Below are positions 1 through 8,098 of a stretch of 20,996 bases of DNA, one piece after another. Source of the DNA: a bacterium (GTDB taxonomy: Bacteria > Krumholzibacteriota > Krumholzibacteriia > Krumholzibacteriales > WJIX01); contig JAGHBT010000236.1 of assembly GCA_021160845.1 (NCBI GenBank), positions 1-20,996 on the forward strand. Reading direction: 5' to 3'. Made by a program: the position numbers and the translations under genes. Under the pieces are notes generated by a model. It saw nothing but the letters and a program-made list of their open reading frames with translations. It was not told the origin of the DNA and did no database searches. Within the stretch, counting starts at the first letter, position 1, and the number at the start of each line of letters is the position of its first letter.

Positions 1-1
1 T

Positions 2-814
2 TACAGGGATCAGGGTTATCATGTGGCGATTATGGCGGATTCCACCTCGCGTTGGGCTGAGGCTCTGAGAGAGCTTTCCGGGCGTATGGAAGAGATGCCT
101 GCTGATGAGGGTTATCCGGCGTATCTACCGACAAGGCTGGCGGAGTTTTATGAAAGAGCGGGGATGGTTTTGACGAATTCAGGATATAAGGGTTCAATTA
201 GCATCGTGGGATCTGTTTCGCCCCCGGGAGGAGATTTCTCCGAGCCTGTCACGCAGCATACAAAGAGATTTGTCAGGTGTTTCTGGGCGCTTGACAGACA
301 ACTTGCCAACGCGCGCCATTATCCAGCCATCTCATGGCTTGACAGCTACAGTGAATATGTCGACGAGATAAGCGATTGGTGGCAGGAAAGATCCGGTGAC
401 CAATGGGTGGAACTTCGCAGCAGGATAATGGATCTTCTTCAGCAGGAAGGGAAATTACAGCAGGTTGTAAAATTGGTCGGGCCGGATGTTCTCCCCGATA
501 CAAAGAGAATTGTGCTCGAGACATGTCTGATGTTCCAGAACGCATTTTTACAGCAGAATAGTTTTGACAAGATCGATATGTACTGTACTCCTGAAAAACA
601 ACTTAAAATGTTGCAGGTCATCCTGGATTATTATGAACTTGGATTGGAGAATATCAAAAGGGGAGCCAATATACATCAGCTCAAGGAATTGAAAGTTGTA
701 TCTCAAATCAACAGAATCAAGTTTACAGTCTCAAACGATGAAATTGATAAGATAGATGAAATAAGGGAGAATTTAAGACATTCCATGAAAGAGATTGAGG
801 ATATGTTTGATTAG
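2..814 (+). CDS. ntpA: V/A-type ATPase catalytic subunit A, C-terminal part (5' end outside window)
   Basis: This is the catalytic A subunit of a rotary V/A-type ATPase, which couples ATP turnover at the cytoplasmic face of the membrane to proton or sodium movement. The reading frame is open from base 2, so the upstream part of the gene, including the P-loop, is missing. About 270 residues remain of a family that is usually near 590. The start of the visible part contains the Walker B region (VAIMADSTSRWAEA) followed by EEMPADEGYPAYL and LAEFYERAG, all highly characteristic of this subunit. The C-terminal helical domain follows, with the YYELG segment near the end. It stops 14 bases before ntpB, and the order A-B-D matches bacterial V-ATPase operons. 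The remaining stalk and membrane subunits would be expected upstream. Identity is essentially certain. Confidence 0.96.
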   Translation, partial: YRDQGYHVAIMADSTSRWAEALRELSGRMEEMPADEGYPAYLPTRLAEFYERAGMVLTNSGYKGSISIVGSVSPPGGDFSEPVTQHTKRFVRCFWALDRQLANARHYPAISWLDSYSEYVDEISDWWQERSGDQWVELRSRIMDLLQQEGKLQQVVKLVGPDVLPDTKRIVLETCLMFQNAFLQQNSFDKIDMYCTPEKQLKMLQVILDYYELGLENIKRGANIHQLKELKVVSQINRIKFTVSNDEIDKIDEIRENLRHSMKEIEDMFD

Positions 815-828
815 GAAATGGTGAAGTT

Positions 829-2223
829 ATGACGGAAAAGAGTATCGGCAGCGGTAGAGAATACATAGGAATTGAAGAGGTTTCAGGTCCTCTTGTAATG
901 GTAAAGGGGATTCATAATGTAGGGTATAATGAGCTAGCCGAGGTAATAGACCCCGCTGGAAATATCAGGCTTGGGATGATACTCGAAACCAGTGAAGGTG
1001 CGGCTGTGATTCAGGTATTCGAAGGGACATCAGGGCTTTCCATACCCAAAACGAGAGTGCGGTTCAGCGGGGAACCCTTAACATTCGGGGTTAGCGAAGA
1101 GATACTCGGGAGGGTTTTTAATGGGCTCGGACAACCGATAGATGGAGGGCCACCGCCCAGGGAAGATCTCAGGATGGATGTTAACGGTCTTCCGATTAAT
1201 CCTACGGCTAGAGAGTATCCACAGAAATTTATTCAGACCGGTATTTCCGCGATCGATGGAATGAATACACTTGTGCGTGGCCAGAAACTGCCAATTTTTT
1301 CCGGTTCAGGACTTCCACATAACAAAATTGTTGCTCAGATAACGCGCCAGGCAAAGATAATTGGGGAGGATGCGTCATTCGCCGTGGTCTTTGCCGCTAT
1401 GGGGATAAAACACGACGTGGCAAATTATTTTATAAAAAACTTTGAAGAATCCGGTGTTCTGGAAAAGGTTGTACTTTTCTTGAATCTAGCCGATGATCCG
1501 TCTGTAGAAAGACTTGTAACTCCTCGTACCGCGCTTACGGCGGCGGAGTTTATGGCTTTTCATATGAACATGCATGTACTTGTGATTCTGACCGACATGA
1601 CAAATTACTGTGAGTCACTGAGGGAAATTTCCACAATACGCGAGGAGATACCGAGCAGGAAGGGCTATCCGGGGTATCTCTACAGTGATCTCTCAATTAT
1701 TTATGAGCGCGCCGGAATGGTTAAGGGGATTGAGGGTTCGATCACCCAGATGCCTATTCTGACAATGCCCAACGATGATATTTCACATCCCGTTCCGGAT
1801 CTCTCAGGGTATATCACCGAAGGTCAGATAGTTCTTGAAAGGGAACTGGATCACAGGAATATTTATCCGCCGATAGCGGGGTTGCCATCTCTCTCGCGTT
1901 TGATGAAGGATGGTATTGGCGAGGGTATGACGAGAGGGGATCACGCGCATGTCGCGAGCCAACTCTTCGCGGCCTATTCTCACGTAAAGGATGTAAGGGC
2001 TCTTGCCGCAGTTATAGGAGAAGAGGAACTCACGCCGTTGGACAAGATATACCTCGAATTCGGAGAAAGGTTTGAACGTGACTTCTTAAGTCAGGGTGAG
2101 TATGAAAACAGGGATATTATTAAAACCCTTGATATAGGTTGGAGTATTTTATCCTTTTTACCGAAGGAAGAACTCTACAGAATTTCCGAGGAGGAAATTA
2201 ATAAGTATTATGGTAAGGAATAG
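829..2223 (+). CDS. ntpB: V/A-type ATPase subunit B
   Basis: This is the non-catalytic, nucleotide-binding B subunit that alternates with A in the A3B3 head. At 464 residues it has normal family length. It lacks a canonical P-loop: the corresponding segment reads SGSGLPHNKIVAQI, as expected for B and not A. Other family marks are the FVRFSGEPL-like beta-barrel start, DGMNTLVRGQKLPIFS, ILTDMTNYCESLREIS, and LYSDLSIIYERAG, which carries the arginine-bearing interface segment. The ATG at 829 follows a purine-rich GGTGAAG, 14 bases after ntpA. It is most likely cotranscribed and translated with A and D. There is no sign of damage. Confidence 0.97.
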   Translation: MTEKSIGSGREYIGIEEVSGPLVMVKGIHNVGYNELAEVIDPAGNIRLGMILETSEGAAVIQVFEGTSGLSIPKTRVRFSGEPLTFGVSEEILGRVFNGLGQPIDGGPPPREDLRMDVNGLPINPTAREYPQKFIQTGISAIDGMNTLVRGQKLPIFSGSGLPHNKIVAQITRQAKIIGEDASFAVVFAAMGIKHDVANYFIKNFEESGVLEKVVLFLNLADDPSVERLVTPRTALTAAEFMAFHMNMHVLVILTDMTNYCESLREISTIREEIPSRKGYPGYLYSDLSIIYERAGMVKGIEGSITQMPILTMPNDDISHPVPDLSGYITEGQIVLERELDHRNIYPPIAGLPSLSRLMKDGIGEGMTRGDHAHVASQLFAAYSHVKDVRALAAVIGEEELTPLDKIYLEFGERFERDFLSQGEYENRDIIKTLDIGWSILSFLPKEELYRISEEEINKYYGKE

Positions 2224-2271
2224 TAAGTTCTCAAGTGGCAAACGGCTGATTTATAGCGGAGCAATGGGTGT

Positions 2272-2913
2272 ATGGCAAAATATGAAGTAGCGCCGACAAA
2301 AACAAATATGATGAAAATTAAGCGCGAACTGGGGTTCGCCAAAGAGGGATGGAAACTCCTTGACCAAAAAAGGAAGATTCTTATTGTGGAACTTATGGGG
2401 CTTATTGACCGTACTGTCGAAGCTCAGCGAGAAACGGAAAAGAGGTTGAATGAAGCCTTCGAGGCACTTGATCAATTGACACTCCGTATGGGAAGAAGGG
2501 AGATAAGCCTTGTAGCTCCCGGGGTGAATATTAAATCTGATATTTCTTTCTCGCAGAGAAGGGTAATGGGAGTTTCTCTTCCGAGCGTAAAGGTTAAGTT
2601 TAGGGATAATCCCCCCTATTTCGCGGCCCCGGAAAGCAGCATCTGGATTGATGAAACGATAAAGAGATTTCGTGAAGTGCTTCATCTTCTTGGCAATCTG
2701 GCTGAAGCGCGAATTTCACTTATGAGGCTGTCCCGTGAAGTGGCGAAGACGATCAGACGCGTTAACGCCCTCGAGAAAATATTTATTCCTGATTATCAGG
2801 AAACATTGAAATATATTGAAATGGCTCTGGAAGAATCGGAAAGGGAAGCGTTCTTTGTTCTTAAATTGGTCAAAGACCGTCTTGCCCGCAGAAAAGGGGA
2901 AGTTAATGGATAA
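2272..2913 (+). CDS. ntpD: V/A-type ATPase central-stalk subunit D
   Basis: This is the central rotor-shaft subunit D, an antiparallel coiled coil that links the A3B3 head to the membrane ring. It has 213 residues, typical for the family. The N-terminus (VAPTKTNMMKIKRELGFAKEG, split here as VAPTKTN and KRELGFAKEG) is the classic D signature, with long charged helices at both ends (about residues 5-70 and 130-205) around a middle portion. The ATG at 2272 has a GGAG about ten bases upstream. The stop codon lies inside the next gene's start region, an 8-base overlap with the universal stress protein, which argues for translational coupling. No other V-ATPase subunit gene follows downstream. Confidence 0.95.
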   Translation: MAKYEVAPTKTNMMKIKRELGFAKEGWKLLDQKRKILIVELMGLIDRTVEAQRETEKRLNEAFEALDQLTLRMGRREISLVAPGVNIKSDISFSQRRVMGVSLPSVKVKFRDNPPYFAAPESSIWIDETIKRFREVLHLLGNLAEARISLMRLSREVAKTIRRVNALEKIFIPDYQETLKYIEMALEESEREAFFVLKLVKDRLARRKGEVNG

Positions 2914-3397
2914 TGTAAATCCCTTACATAATATTCTTCTCTATGTCGATGGAAGCGAATCATCTGTTTTGGCTGCCCGTATGGCTATTACGATGGCAAA
3001 GGTTTACGGGAGCAACCTGCGTGTGATGTATGTTGTGAATGAAAGCCTTTTAAACGAGCTTCTCAAAGCGAAGATTTTTGTAAAGGTTGAGAAGATGGAT
3101 TACGAAAGGGATATTGAGGATGATGCGAAACGGTATTTGAATTATGTTAAAAAACTCGCTGAGGGTAAGGGAGTGCAGTTAGATACTGTTCTTCGTAAAG
3201 GTGTTGTTTATGAGGAAGTGCTGCGGGAAGTAAAAGAGTATGGAGCTGATCTTGTTATTCAGGGGGAACTTGGCGAGGTGCAGAGCTTGAAAGATTCATT
3301 CTATGAAGAGGGCGAACGAATATTAAGAAAGGTTTCCTGCCCGGTGATGGTTGTGAGAGGAAAAGAGAAAATAGAAAGTATCTTTGAAGCCCTGTAG
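2906..3397 (+). CDS. universal stress protein (UspA family), 163 aa
   Basis: This is a single-domain UspA-fold protein, expected to be cytoplasmic and dimeric. The start ILLYVDGSESSVLAARMAITMAK and the end CPVMVVRG are typical of the family. The ATG at 2906 is preferred over a longer in-frame start inside ntpD because AAAAGGGGA sits just upstream and the Usp fold begins right after it. The ATP-binding signature of the UspA/MJ0577 type (G-x2-G-x9-G-S/T) is imperfect: here GELG is followed by a longer spacer and then GER, so the small hydroxyl residue is missing. The protein may therefore not bind ATP in the usual way. It overlaps ntpD by eight bases, suggesting coupling to V-ATPase expression. 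Its cellular role is unknown. Confidence 0.88.
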   Translation: MDNVNPLHNILLYVDGSESSVLAARMAITMAKVYGSNLRVMYVVNESLLNELLKAKIFVKVEKMDYERDIEDDAKRYLNYVKKLAEGKGVQLDTVLRKGVVYEEVLREVKEYGADLVIQGELGEVQSLKDSFYEEGERILRKVSCPVMVVRGKEKIESIFEAL

Positions 3398-3506
3398 ATT
3401 ATTTTAAACGAAAAAAGTCTGCTCCTTGCGTTTCTTATCTGAATTAATTAAATTTCGTCTATTATGGATCCGGACGCGGGATACATCTTCGAAGGCAGGA
3501 TATGAA

Positions 3507-3968
3507 ATGAAATTAACAGACCATATTACACCAGAGTGTATTAAGACCGATCTTATAGCTGAAGATAAGGATGAAGTTATAGAAGAGCTTGTGGAAACAC
3601 TTTCCAATAGCGTGGAATGTTGTGATGCAGATGTGATTCTTCATGCTGTTATGGAGAGAGAAAATGAGGGAAGTACCGGTTTGGAAAAGGGCGTTGCTAT
3701 TCCTCACGCGAAATGTGAAAAGGTAGACAGATTGAGGATTGTAATAGGTATTTCCAGGGAAGGGATCGATTTTGATTCCCAGGACGGAAAGCCGTCCAGG
3801 ATTTTCTTTCTGATGATTGCGCCTCCATCAGAGGCGGGGCCGCATGTTCAGGCTATTGCCAAAATTGTCAAGATGGCTAGCATTGAGGGAGTTATAGAAA
3901 AACTTATTAAAGCCGGGAATGCCGAGAAGGTACTTGAAATTATTGACAATGTTGAAAATGGCGGTTAG
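3507..3968 (+). CDS. PTS EIIA-type phosphotransfer domain protein (fructose/Ntr class), 153 aa
   Basis: This is a stand-alone EIIA domain of the fructose/mannitol/nitrogen-PTS class. Such proteins accept phosphate from HPr on a histidine and either pass it to a sugar permease or act as regulators. The active-site motif is clear: GLEKGVAIPHAK, with the histidine at residue 67. The downstream FFLMIAPPSEAGPHVQ segment is also typical (LLAPP...HL in relatives). The ATG at 3507 is chosen because AGGA lies six bases upstream and the EIIA fold starts there; the longer frame from 3426 has no ribosome-binding site. No EI, HPr, EIIB or EIIC gene lies in the window, so a regulatory role like EIIA-Ntr is more likely than sugar uptake. 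It is followed 24 bases later by the Cys-rich gene. Confidence 0.9.
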   Translation: MKLTDHITPECIKTDLIAEDKDEVIEELVETLSNSVECCDADVILHAVMERENEGSTGLEKGVAIPHAKCEKVDRLRIVIGISREGIDFDSQDGKPSRIFFLMIAPPSEAGPHVQAIAKIVKMASIEGVIEKLIKAGNAEKVLEIIDNVENGG

Positions 3969-3992
3969 CAGTTTTTCTGTTAATAGTATCCT

Positions 3993-4739
3993 ATGAAAAA
4001 TTTGAAGTCGAAAAAGTTGATTGGGTATTACGGGTTTCCCAGACGTTCTACTCTTAGATCAGCAAGAGAGCGGTTTGGCCGTGACCTGGAGTTTGTGGAT
4101 CTGGATGTCGCGCTTGGTGCTCCTGATTCAAGAGTCATCCAAACCACTACTTGCCGAATTACCGCTAATATTGTGGATAACGCGATCGAACTTTCAAGGA
4201 ATATAGTGGCAATTGTTGCCGATGTGGGAGAAGGAAAATGCGATCGTGGAAGGTATGCTGCGTTCCTTTTAAGAGAAGCGGGGTTTAATGTGATTGAGTC
4301 GCGCTTTCCTCCGGAAGAGTTCGAAGATAGATCTCTTGTTTATTCCACTTCTGAGGGTTCTTTGGCTGAGAGAGTCGACAGAATAATGGGGACTGTTATT
4401 CACCCTTCTTCTTCCGTCGACCAGACGCGGGCGTGCAGCCCGACTCATGGTTTTTGGGGTGTTCCCCCTCACGATTTCAGGATTTTGGATATTTTCCCGC
4501 CGACAACGCATATATATGGTTGGACAAGGTGTGTTGAAGCGGGGAACCCCGGCGATTTGGAGATGGAGTGCTATGTGGACAAAAATGTTCCCACGGTGTT
4601 TTTTACGCAGAGTTTCTGTGCTAAACAGGATTTAGCGCATCATCTGGCTGAGAAACATGACGGACTTTTTGTCGACTGCCATCGTAATGTGAACAATTCA
4701 ATACTTTCGAAGGTGGAAGCCTTTATTAAGCTATCTTAG
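3993..4739 (+). CDS. cysteine-rich protein of unknown function, 248 aa, paired with a dehydratase-activator homologue
   Basis: I do not recognise this family. The protein is soluble-looking, with no signal peptide or membrane segment. It has seven cysteines (residues 54, 83, 148, 180, 193, 209, 229), several in conserved-looking contexts such as RACSPTHGFWGVPPHD, YGWTRCVEAGNPGD and FFTQSFCAKQD. Spacing of that kind could hold a metal cluster, but this is not shown. The gene sits 36 bases upstream of an ATPase of the 2-hydroxyacyl-CoA-dehydratase-activator family, and the two probably work together: activators of that family donate an electron to a Fe-S partner protein. The protein does not look like the usual HgdA/HgdB dehydratase subunits, which are about 400 residues. 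It could be a reduced or diverged Fe-S partner. Existence as a gene is well supported; function is not. Confidence 0.8.
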   Translation: MKNLKSKKLIGYYGFPRRSTLRSARERFGRDLEFVDLDVALGAPDSRVIQTTTCRITANIVDNAIELSRNIVAIVADVGEGKCDRGRYAAFLLREAGFNVIESRFPPEEFEDRSLVYSTSEGSLAERVDRIMGTVIHPSSSVDQTRACSPTHGFWGVPPHDFRILDIFPPTTHIYGWTRCVEAGNPGDLEMECYVDKNVPTVFFTQSFCAKQDLAHHLAEKHDGLFVDCHRNVNNSILSKVEAFIKLS

Positions 4740-4775
4740 TTAAAAATGAAGAACCCGTATTTTTCTTGAGTCTGT

Positions 4776-5432
4776 ATGGAGAAAAAAGTGAAACTCGCCG
4801 ATTGCGGAAGCACCTGGACAAAAATACTTGATGTAGAATCGGATTCGCTGGAAATAATCACAACGCGCGAGATGGTACAAAGAAATGATCCGCCTTTTGA
4901 TATTGCCACGGGGCACAGCGCTAAAAAGAGATGCGGGAAATTCAAGAATGAACTGTTGGCATTGGCTGAAGGCGCCCTTTCTCTTGTAGATAAGGACGAC
5001 TTTTCGATTGTTGATGTAGGGGGAAGAGATATAAAGTATATAAGGTTCAAGGGCGGGAAGGTTAAAAAGATTGACTGGAATCTTGCCTGTGGTGCGACTA
5101 CCGGCGCGACGATTGAACTTCTCGCGAAGTATTACGAGATCGATCTTTCCTCTCTTGGATCGGTCGATACCTGGATAAATGTAACGTGTGGGGTGTTTGG
5201 AATGGAGAGGGTTTTGGAGTCCGTATCAAGCGGAGAATCTCCCGAAAGAAGCGTAGCCGAGTTTATACACGGAATGGTTCGCAATGTGTTTAATTTCACG
5301 CAAAGGCCTTCTGAACTTTATTTGTCAGGAGGGTTCTGTGATAATAAATGTTTTCTTGATTCAATGGATAAATACTGTAAAACTATACCCCTCGGGAGAG
5401 CCGTTCTCATTGAAGGGCTTAAAGAGAAGTGA
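4776..5432 (+). CDS. BcrAD/BadFG-type ATPase (2-hydroxyacyl-CoA dehydratase activator homologue), 218 aa
   Basis: This is an ASKHA-fold ATPase related to HgdC and to benzoyl-CoA reductase BcrA/BcrD. The phosphate-1 motif (ADCGSTWTKIL, residues 8-18), a degenerate TGYGR region (ATGHSAKK, 44-51), the phosphate-2 motif (IVDVGGRDIK, 78-87) and the adenosine-site motif (LSGGFCDN, 183-190) appear in the right order. The two cysteines that in HgdC-type activators bridge a [4Fe-4S] cluster at the dimer interface are both kept: Cys105 in NLACGATTG and Cys138 in TCGVFG. At 218 residues it is shorter than the usual 255-270. It follows the Cys-rich gene on the same strand and no dehydratase subunit genes are present, so its client is unknown. 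The likely role is ATP-driven electron delivery to a partner protein. Confidence 0.85.
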   Translation: MEKKVKLADCGSTWTKILDVESDSLEIITTREMVQRNDPPFDIATGHSAKKRCGKFKNELLALAEGALSLVDKDDFSIVDVGGRDIKYIRFKGGKVKKIDWNLACGATTGATIELLAKYYEIDLSSLGSVDTWINVTCGVFGMERVLESVSSGESPERSVAEFIHGMVRNVFNFTQRPSELYLSGGFCDNKCFLDSMDKYCKTIPLGRAVLIEGLKEK

Positions 5433-5462
5433 AGTGTTAGGAATTGAAAGGGGTAGAAGATC

Positions 5463-7271
5463 ATGATATTTCTAGAGGGCTTTAATATTTTTACCGAAAG
5501 TAAACGGGGAAGTTTATTCCAAGTGGAAGTTATAATTCTTTTTCTAATTATTCTTCCGGGTCTTTTGCTCTCTTCCTGTCGAAGGCTTGAGTTTTCCACG
5601 ATAGATTTTCAGGAAAGAGAACAATACCCCGGTGCCGGCATTGGAGTTTCTGCTCAATTTCTTTCTGATCCTGAAGAAATAAACCAGCTTTTTCATACCT
5701 TTCTTCCCGATTCAGGTATTATTCCAGTGCAGGTCGGAGTGCGGAATAATGATACAACATCGATTGTAATAAATGGATCTTCTTTCCCCGGTCTACGGGA
5801 GAAAATTGGCGGAATATCACTTGTGGTAGAAGGAGAGGAGTTTATACCTCTTAATCCATTTGAGGTTATGGAAACGATACTTGGCGATAAAGTTCATGGA
5901 TACAGGCAAAAGGGTTTCGGGAGCCTTGTAGCAGGTACCATATTCCCACCCCTGGGTAGCTATTATATATATGATGAAGCTACCAGAGGCAGGGTGTATC
6001 GAGGGCTTGTGGGCAATTCTTTTTACAGGCTCGATGAACAGTATTTCTTCCAGCCTCTCAGCCTGGAACCGGGTGAGGAAAAGACGGGGTATCTTTATTT
6101 CCCCCTCCCCATGGAGATTTCGCCGTACGAAATTGTTTCTGTTCCCGGCGGGAAGAAAGGGGATAAAATCCTTAAAGAAATCAAAGTCAAAGATCATTAC
6201 GATGTTCTGCTTTCAATCAAGACAAAAGCCATCCCAGCCAAGTCGGATTTTGGCTTAAACGGTAGTCAACAAAATATTCTTTCCTTCTATGATATTTGTT
6301 TTGACAAGCAAGAATATGGTGATATCGGAAAAATCTCAGGGTTTTTGTTGAGAGAAGGTCGAAGGGGCGGCGCTGAGAGTAAGCTCGTGTTTGTGGAGTT
6401 TCCCTATCCCCCTGGAAGGCCGGTTCAACCTGAGAAAGAGATGGAAATAGATGATATACATACCGTGGCAAAGATAGCCGATGTTGTTGTAGGGAGTGAT
6501 TTTGCCGCGTGCGGAGTTAACTTCACGCGCAAATCCAGGGTTTATTTTATTGGTAGAGGGAATGAAGGCGCATCTCTCCCGTGGCGGATGGATATGGAAA
6601 GAAAAATTTTACGGCTTGTTGCCGTCGACGATGCACTTCTGGCTATTTGTGATAATGGATTCTGTTATTATCTTTCTGAAAAAGATGGTAAAATTGGTAA
6701 TCGCTATATAAAATTTGCCGCGGATGTGGACGATATTTTCTGTTATTCAGGCAAACTGGGTGTGTTTGGCAATAAAAAATTAAAGATTTATTCGATCGAC
6801 AGTAAAAATTTCTTTGATAAACTAAATACCTTTGAAATAAGCGATGCTGAAAGAAAAGTGGTAGGGAATATTGATGACGGGGTTGTTCTTCTTTACCGCT
6901 CAAAAGGTATGCCCGGGGACACCCTTGTTTTGATAAATCCGGAAAACGCGCATGAAATCTGCAGAATGCCTCTCCCCGGGAGAGTCAGTGCGGCTAATTG
7001 TAGAAGTAAAATAGTAGTTCAACTCCGGAGCGGTGTCATTTTACAGTTTGCGATGGGTCAAGACGCTTTCCTTTTACAGGAGAGTTCATTATTGCCCTAC
7101 CCGGCGGATGAATTGGTGGTGGCGGGAGACACAGTGTTTGTAGCAACCGAGGAAGGTGTAGTGGACTTATTTAATCTAAAGGATAAATTGTTCTCGCCGC
7201 CAAGTTTCAGTCATAAGACCCGCGTAGTTCCGTCTCCTGTGAGGAAGAAATATAGTGTTGGTAACGAGTAG
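5463..7271 (+). CDS. predicted lipoprotein with propeller-like C-terminal half, unknown function, 602 aa
   Basis: I do not recognise the family. The N-terminus has basic residues (KR at 14-15), a hydrophobic stretch (about 21-36) and a lipobox LSSC with Cys39, so it should be a lipoprotein. The residue at +2 is Arg, not Asp, which by the E. coli Lol rule would favour the outer membrane. Residues about 45-260 look like a beta-rich domain with the glycine-rich GFGSLVAGTIFPPLGSYY segment near 160. From about 330 to 590 there are repeated short beta-strand units (for example LRLVAVDDALLAICDNG and KLGVFGNKKLKIYSID), suggesting a beta-propeller. The ATG at 5463 has AAAGGGG upstream; an alternative GTG at 5523 would leave a signal without basic residues. 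It lies 30 bases after the activator gene. Confidence 0.75.
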   Translation: MIFLEGFNIFTESKRGSLFQVEVIILFLIILPGLLLSSCRRLEFSTIDFQEREQYPGAGIGVSAQFLSDPEEINQLFHTFLPDSGIIPVQVGVRNNDTTSIVINGSSFPGLREKIGGISLVVEGEEFIPLNPFEVMETILGDKVHGYRQKGFGSLVAGTIFPPLGSYYIYDEATRGRVYRGLVGNSFYRLDEQYFFQPLSLEPGEEKTGYLYFPLPMEISPYEIVSVPGGKKGDKILKEIKVKDHYDVLLSIKTKAIPAKSDFGLNGSQQNILSFYDICFDKQEYGDIGKISGFLLREGRRGGAESKLVFVEFPYPPGRPVQPEKEMEIDDIHTVAKIADVVVGSDFAACGVNFTRKSRVYFIGRGNEGASLPWRMDMERKILRLVAVDDALLAICDNGFCYYLSEKDGKIGNRYIKFAADVDDIFCYSGKLGVFGNKKLKIYSIDSKNFFDKLNTFEISDAERKVVGNIDDGVVLLYRSKGMPGDTLVLINPENAHEICRMPLPGRVSAANCRSKIVVQLRSGVILQFAMGQDAFLLQESSLLPYPADELVVAGDTVFVATEEGVVDLFNLKDKLFSPPSFSHKTRVVPSPVRKKYSVGNE

Positions 7272-7346
7272 TCCTTTTTGTGAATTGATGTTGTTTTTAA
7301 ATTGGATTTTTCCATCTGTGGTTATTTGAATTGAGAGGCAACAGGA

Positions 7347-7943
7347 ATGGGAAAAAGTAAGGGCGATATTCAGCAGGTGCTTGAGACATTTTCTTTTCAT
7401 ATGGAGCAAAAGCATTCTTCGCCTGACAAATTTATAAAGGGTATCAAAGCGCTTCTTGACGCAAAGAGAGAAAGGGGAAAAAAGGGCGATTATGTGAAGT
7501 CTCTTGAAAAGAATATAATTTATTTGCATTATTTTGTTGAGGGAGCAAAGACGGTTTTGGAACTAATGACGCAAAGGATCAATGATGACGAGAAGTTTCA
7601 CCAATTTGATCCGGGATTAACTCTTTCCGAATTGGAGACGCGTGTGCGGGAAAAAATCTCCGAAAAGGAGGAGGGTTTTTATGAAATGGAAGAATTCTCT
7701 GAAATAATCAATAAAAAAGGAACCGAACCTCATATTTATATCCAGAATCTGGAATTTAATTATTCATACCTCATGGCGGCAAGGGGTTTTATGGTAGATT
7801 TTATAAACCTTCTATACGCGATTCAGAGGGAGTATTATATGGAGGGTGTAAATTCTTCAACTGGGGATAATATATGGAATTACATAGATATTATTGCCAA
7901 TTATTACATCGGTAATATCAAAATTGGAGAGAAGGAGAAATAA
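7347..7943 (+). CDS. hypothetical helical protein, 198 aa
   Basis: I do not recognise this protein. It is rich in Glu and Lys and appears mostly alpha-helical, with a possible coiled-coil section around residues 85-125 and a more aromatic C-terminal third (many Tyr, Ile and Phe). There is no signal peptide, membrane segment or known catalytic motif. The ATG at 7347 follows GAGAGG eight bases upstream, which supports translation. It is the last gene of the long plus-strand run that starts with the V-ATPase genes, 75 bases after the lipoprotein gene. No function can be assigned. Coding status is likely because of the good ribosome-binding site, its length and its collinear position. Confidence 0.7.
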   Translation: MGKSKGDIQQVLETFSFHMEQKHSSPDKFIKGIKALLDAKRERGKKGDYVKSLEKNIIYLHYFVEGAKTVLELMTQRINDDEKFHQFDPGLTLSELETRVREKISEKEEGFYEMEEFSEIINKKGTEPHIYIQNLEFNYSYLMAARGFMVDFINLLYAIQREYYMEGVNSSTGDNIWNYIDIIANYYIGNIKIGEKEK

Positions 7944-8098
7944 AGAGGGCTACTGCTCCTTCTGATTATCGGAGACCGCTCATATGGAAAAATGGAAAAA
8001 TGAAAATACTTATTCTTGAAAAAGAGAATTAAATGGATTACTTTTCTTAAGTCAAACAGTTTGGAAATAATATTCAGGAATCGCGAAGGGAGAAGGGC

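Noticed and set aside
3426..3465. Promoter-like TTGCGT and TATTAT before the EIIA gene
   Set aside because: The two boxes are 28 bases apart, and the alternative -10 (TAAATT) is weak. The gene is more likely read from upstream.
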